From DAIDKA01 sp036267975 (GTDB lineage: Bacteria; Pseudomonadota; Gammaproteobacteria; Steroidobacterales; Steroidobacteraceae): 64,000 nucleotides of DNA. Of the stretch, positions 60,591-64,000 are shown piece by piece. The translations under genes were made by a program, and so were the position numbers. The notes under the pieces were generated by a model. That model had not been told where the DNA came from, did not search any database, and was given only the letters and a program-made list of their open reading frames with translations. Location: assembly GCA_036267975.1 (NCBI GenBank), contig DATAVA010000022.1:56923-120922 (forward strand), in the 5' to 3' direction. The stretch's first letter is position 1; each line of letters starts with the position of its first letter.

Positions 60591-61123
60591 CGCCCGGACT
60601 TTCGGTCCGCACGGCGCGCCTCGAACTGATCGCCGCCACCTTCGAGCTCCTGGAGGCCGAACTGGCGGGCCCCGCAGCCCTCGGCGCTGTGCTGGGCGTG
60701 CCGGTTCCCCACAGCTGGCCGCCCGGGGAATACGATCGTGACGCGCTGGATTTCTTCCTGTCACGAATTTTCATGCACGGCCCGGCGGTAGTTGGCTGGT
60801 ACAACTGGTACGCGATTCTGCTCGATGCCGACGGCTGCCGTGAAGCGCTCGTGGCTGGCGCAGGCTACATGGGTCCGCCGATGGAGGAGCTGGTCGAGAT
60901 CGGCTACTCGGTGGTGCCCGAAGCGCGCGGCCGCGGTTTCGCCACCGAAATTGTCGAGAGTCTGGTGACGCGCGCGCTGGCGGTGGGCGCCGTGCGTACC
61001 GTGATTGCGCATACGCTGGTATCCAACGCGGCCTCGCAAGCCGTGCTGAAGCGCGCGGGTTTCCAGGTGGTCGGCCCTGGAGCGCAGCCGGGTGTGCTGC
61101 GCTTCGAGCGCTCGCGCAGCTGA
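60587..61123 (+). CDS. GNAT N-acetyltransferase, RimJ/RimL type
   Basis: A 178-residue GNAT with LSVRTARLELIAAT at the start (typical of RimJ/RimL-like enzymes), IGYSVVPEARGRGFATEIVESLV for acetyl-CoA binding, and the Asn/Ala segment HTLVSNAASQAVLKRAGF. It may acetylate a protein N-terminus or a small amine. The ATG is shared with the SnoaL stop (ATGA). It converges with kmo, five bases apart. Confidence 0.87.
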   Translation: MTPGLSVRTARLELIAATFELLEAELAGPAALGAVLGVPVPHSWPPGEYDRDALDFFLSRIFMHGPAVVGWYNWYAILLDADGCREALVAGAGYMGPPMEELVEIGYSVVPEARGRGFATEIVESLVTRALAVGAVRTVIAHTLVSNAASQAVLKRAGFQVVGPGAQPGVLRFERSRS

Positions 61124-61128
61124 ATCCC

Positions 61129-62505
61129 TTAAAGTTGCGCGGCAATCAACTGCTGCGCGCGCGCCAGCTCGGCCTCGTCAAGCTGCGCCGAGTCCGCGCT
61201 GCCGTGGTGCGCGCGCTGCGCATCCAGTGCATCCAGGATCTGCTGCTGCACGGCGCCGCGGCGCAACGCCTCGGCATATGAAATCTCGGGGTGAAACATC
61301 ACCATCGCATAGCGGGGAATGAAGCGGGTCGGATAGCGGCGTTCCAGTTGCAGGGCCCAGGACTTTTGCCGCAGGAAACGCGCATCCAGCACCGCCGAGC
61401 GCATTTCGGAATAGTTCTCCAGCGCCATCTGTGCGATCGCCTCGGTGTCGGGGCGGCGGGCGGCACTGAAACCGGCAAAGATCGTGGGCCAGTCACAGTG
61501 CGTACCGTCGTCCGCGAGCAACGCGTCGAGCAGCACGCAATCTTCGAATGCGGCATTCATGCCCTGGCCGTGGAAGGGCACGATGGCGTGAGCGGCATCA
61601 CCCAACAGCAGGATGCTGCCACAGGCCCACGGCTCGGTGTGAATCGTTCCGAGGCGGCCGGCAGGATGCTCCCGGAACTGCGCCGGCAGATCGGGGATCA
61701 GTGCGGCGGCGCTGGCGAACTCGCGCTCAAAGAGCTCCTGCGCGGCCGCACCGCTGTCCAGGGTGTCGAAGCCGGGGCGACCGGTGTGCGGCAGAAACAG
61801 CGTGGCCGTGAAGCTGCGGTCAGGATTCGGCAGGGCAATCAGCATGAAGCCGTGCCGCGGCCACACATGCAGAGCCTGCGCGTGCAGTGCGTACTGCCCA
61901 TGCTGCGGTGGGATGTGGAACTCCTTGTAGTCGTGCTCGAGCGGCAGCTCGGTGACGCTGACCCGGCCGGCCCTGGCAAGACTGCTGCGCACCGCGGAGC
62001 CGGCACCGTCGGTTGCGATGATGGCCGCAGCCTCGATCGTGCGCTGCATGCCGGTGCGGTTGTCCACCGCGCGCAAGCTGCCGTTGGCTACATCCACGTC
62101 GGTGCAGGTGGTGTCGAAGTGCAGTCGAACCTGCGGCAGCCCGGCCGCCGCCTCGATCAGCACACGGTTGAGGGCCGCGCGGCCGATGGAGTAGATGACT
62201 TCACTGGCGCGCTGGCCGTAGCGCAGCAGCCGCGGTGGCGAGTTTGGCTGCGGTTCGTGGATCATGCGGCCGCGCATCGGCAGCATCACCGGTCGCACCT
62301 GCTCCATCAGGTTCGCCCGTTCGAGGGCGCGGATGCCGCGGGCGGCTAGCGCCAGGTTGATGGAGCGGCCCGCATCGGCGGCGTGAACGCGCGGATCGGC
62401 GCGACGCTCAAAAACATTCACCGGGATGCCGCGGCGTCCCAGCAGCACCGCCAGCAGTGCGCCGGCCAGCCCCCCGCCCGCGATGTTGACCGCGTGCTGG
62501 CGCAT
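61129..62505 (-). CDS. kmo: Kynurenine 3-monooxygenase
   Basis: The 458-residue FAD monooxygenase hydroxylates kynurenine to 3-hydroxykynurenine. FAD motifs: AGGGLAGALLAVLL near residue 9, ATDGAGSAVRSSL, and LLGDAAHAIVPFHGQGMNAAFEDC. The kynurenine monooxygenase-type segments AADAGRSINLALAARG and EHDYKEFHIPP are present. It directly follows kynU with no gap, in the haaO-kynU-kmo unit that leads to quinolinate. Confidence 0.93.
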   Translation of the reverse strand: MRQHAVNIAGGGLAGALLAVLLGRRGIPVNVFERRADPRVHAADAGRSINLALAARGIRALERANLMEQVRPVMLPMRGRMIHEPQPNSPPRLLRYGQRASEVIYSIGRAALNRVLIEAAAGLPQVRLHFDTTCTDVDVANGSLRAVDNRTGMQRTIEAAAIIATDGAGSAVRSSLARAGRVSVTELPLEHDYKEFHIPPQHGQYALHAQALHVWPRHGFMLIALPNPDRSFTATLFLPHTGRPGFDTLDSGAAAQELFEREFASAAALIPDLPAQFREHPAGRLGTIHTEPWACGSILLLGDAAHAIVPFHGQGMNAAFEDCVLLDALLADDGTHCDWPTIFAGFSAARRPDTEAIAQMALENYSEMRSAVLDARFLRQKSWALQLERRYPTRFIPRYAMVMFHPEISYAEALRRGAVQQQILDALDAQRAHHGSADSAQLDEAELARAQQLIAAQL

Positions 62506-63780
62506 TTATCCGGCTCCCGCCAGTGCTGCCTCCAGCGCGGTCGCGAAGCGCAGGACATCTTCAAAGCTGTTGTACAGCGGTACGGCAGCGGCGCGGATCA
62601 CATCCGGCTCGCGCCAGTCGCACACCATGCCCGCGTGCTGCAGCCGCTCGAAGACTGCCCGGCCGTGCCGGGCGTCTTTTCCGAGTCGCAGTGACAACTG
62701 GCAGCCGCGCGCGTGAATGCCGCCCGGGGTCAGTATCTCGATGGGAAGTGCGTCCAGCAGGAAGGCCAGGTATCCGGTGAGCGCCACCGATTTGGCGCGC
62801 AGATGCGACAGTCCGGCCTCTGCGAACAGTTCGAGGGAGGCCAGCAGCGGCGCCGCCGACAGGATCGAGGGATTGCTGATCTGCCAGCCATCGGCGCCAA
62901 CGGCCGGTACGAACTGCGGACCCATCGCGAAGCGGGTGAGCGGATCGTGACCCCACCAGCCAGCCAATCGCGGCAGCGAATGCGCGTGGCCGTGCCGCTC
63001 GTGGACGAAGCAGCCGCCGATCGCGCCGGGACCGGCGTTGAGGTACTTGTAGCTGCACCACACCGCAAAATCAGCGCCGCTGTCGTGCAGGCTGAGGGGC
63101 ACATTGCCGATGGAGTGGGCCAGATCAAAGCCGACCGCGCAACCGGCCTTGTGCGCAGCGGCCGCGATGCGCGCCAGGTCGAACACCTGGCCGCTCAGGT
63201 ACTGCGTGCCCGGCCACAGCACCAGTGCAATCTCGGCGCCGCGATGTTCGAGGAAGTATTCGATCTGTTCGGTGGTGATCTGGCCACGTGCGTCCGCGGG
63301 CTGCAGTTCCAGCAGCTGCGCGCGCGGATCTAGGCCGTGCCAGCCGATCTGTGAAGCCAGCGCATGGCGGTCTGATGAAAAGGCGTTGGCTTCCATCAGA
63401 ATGCGGGTGCGCGTTGCCGCGGGCCGATAGAAGCTGGCCAGCATCAGGTGCAGATTGACCGTCAGCGAATTCATGGCGACGACCTCGCCGGGTTGCGCGC
63501 CGGTGAGGCTGGCCAGACCGGCGCGCATGAACTCGTGGTAGGGGATCCAGGCGCGCCGCGCGGACTCGTGACCGCGCACGCCCAGGGCCGCCCAGTCATC
63601 GAGTTCTTCGTTGATGCGCTGCCGGGCGGACAGCGGCTGCAGTCCCAGCGAGTGCCCGCACAGATATACCAGGGGTTCGCCCGCTGCGCTCACGGGGTGC
63701 GCGAACCGGTCACGGAAGCGCGCCAGGATATCGGCGGCGTCGCGCGCTCGGGCGTAGCTCAAGGAGCGTTCAAAGGTCAT
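62506..63780 (-). CDS. kynU: Kynureninase
   Basis: The enzyme (424 aa) splits 3-hydroxykynurenine to 3-hydroxyanthranilate and alanine using PLP. Motifs: YLCGHSLGLQPLS, MNSLTVNLHLML, FDLAHSIGNVPL and the PLP lysine in WCSYKYLNAGPGA, then WGHDP and QISNPS. The length suits bacterial KynU (about 420). It begins 20 bases after the haaO stop and is followed at once by kmo. Confidence 0.95.
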   Translation of the reverse strand: MTFERSLSYARARDAADILARFRDRFAHPVSAAGEPLVYLCGHSLGLQPLSARQRINEELDDWAALGVRGHESARRAWIPYHEFMRAGLASLTGAQPGEVVAMNSLTVNLHLMLASFYRPAATRTRILMEANAFSSDRHALASQIGWHGLDPRAQLLELQPADARGQITTEQIEYFLEHRGAEIALVLWPGTQYLSGQVFDLARIAAAAHKAGCAVGFDLAHSIGNVPLSLHDSGADFAVWCSYKYLNAGPGAIGGCFVHERHGHAHSLPRLAGWWGHDPLTRFAMGPQFVPAVGADGWQISNPSILSAAPLLASLELFAEAGLSHLRAKSVALTGYLAFLLDALPIEILTPGGIHARGCQLSLRLGKDARHGRAVFERLQHAGMVCDWREPDVIRAAAVPLYNSFEDVLRFATALEAALAGAG

Positions 63781-63800
63781 GCGGCGGCCGGATCAAGCGG

Positions 63801-64000
63801 CTAGCGCGACTGTACCGTGCCGCAGTTGCGGCAGGTGTGCAGGCGCGGATTGCCGAAAAAACGCTCAAACACCGGCGGAAACTGGGTCTCGATATCGGTG
63901 AGTTCGAAGAACTCCTCGTACAGCTTGCTGCCGCAGTGCTCACAGTACCACTGCAGGCCATCGCGTTCCCCCGGGCGGCGGTCGCGTTCGATCACCAGTC
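63801..64000 (-). CDS. haaO: 3-hydroxyanthranilate 3,4-dioxygenase, C-terminal part (5' partial)
   Basis: The frame enters from the right edge and encodes the last 66 residues of HAO: ERDRRPGERDGLQWYCEHCG, then EEFFELTDIETQFPPVFERF and HTCRNCGTVQSR. The two CxxC pairs form the extra rubredoxin-like metal site of bacterial HAO. The enzyme opens 3-hydroxyanthranilate to the precursor of quinolinate for NAD. The catalytic iron site lies outside the window. Confidence 0.88.
   Translation of the reverse strand, partial: LVIERDRRPGERDGLQWYCEHCGSKLYEEFFELTDIETQFPPVFERFFGNPRLHTCRNCGTVQSR

Noticed and set aside
1..64000. CRISPR arrays, tRNA/rRNA genes, insertion sequences, prophage or integron features
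   Set aside because: I found no repeat-spacer pattern, no tRNA-like cloverleaf or rRNA stretch, and no transposase, integrase or terminal inverted repeats. A computational scan would be needed to exclude small RNAs.

Overview
The window is a GC-rich, gene-dense bacterial chromosome segment of about 64 kb. Nearly every base is coding, many neighbouring genes share start and stop codons (ATGA, GTGA, TGATG), and GTG starts are common. Gene content fits a free-living gammaproteobacterium near Xanthomonadales/Nevskiales/Steroidobacteraceae: Lhr helicase, osmoregulated periplasmic glucan genes opgG, opgH and Tat-type opgD, a kynurenine-route NAD cluster, YebC, Kup and a CFA-type lipid methyltransferase. 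The taxon is inferred from gene content, not from a marker gene. I saw no rRNA, tRNA, CRISPR, transposase or phage gene, and no stretch over 300 bases without a gene.

Layout. 1-5 kb: end of a probable UbiH-type hydroxylase, ispG-phhB on the minus strand, dgkA, and a very large tandem HtrA-like protease resembling yeast Nma111. 5-13 kb: Sua5/TsaC, then a tightly coupled series of PLP decarboxylase, HAD, HIT, ABC ATPase, FtsX-like permease and AttH/CrtC lipocalin-like protein, met head-on by a rhomboid protease. 13.7-24.8 kb: NUDIX, MarR, a CFA-type methyltransferase with a geranylgeranyl-reductase-like flavoprotein, DUF3014, GST, EamA, SDR, an orphan antitoxin-like XRE gene, RidA, a cysteine-rich protein, a truncated GNAT, a carotenoid/stilbene oxygenase, a PH-SHOCT protein and an amidohydrolase. 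24.8-30.3 kb: folD, def, yebC, a fatty acid desaturase with a coiled-coil tail and its terminator, an AcvB/VirJ-type protein and EthD.

30.3-43.3 kb: the helicase lhr, opgG-opgH, a beta carbonic anhydrase, a second Deg-type protease, panB and Tat-exported opgD. 43.4-51 kb: a TetR-GFA fusion, an FKBP isomerase, an aromatic aminotransferase, an acyl-CoA-dehydrogenase-fold flavoprotein and a YyaL-type thioredoxin protein. 49.9-58.6 kb looks like one long transcription unit: rlmI, lgt, thyA, a SET-domain methyltransferase, kup, folA, an alpha/beta hydrolase, peptidase E, two small proteins and a TspO-SnoaL fusion. 58.7-64 kb: a DUF2934 protein, MaoC, a methyltransferase/SnoaL/GNAT triplet, and kmo-kynU-haaO on the minus strand (tryptophan to quinolinate, for NAD).

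Most genes are housekeeping or lipid and envelope metabolism. The unusual material is in domain architecture: the tandem HtrA with a dead second protease half, the TetR-GFA fusion, the TspO-SnoaL fusion, a SET methyltransferase with histone-like basic tails, and the pairing of a CFA-type methyltransferase with an isoprenoid-reductase-like enzyme. I saw no clear undescribed multi-gene defence or secretion system.
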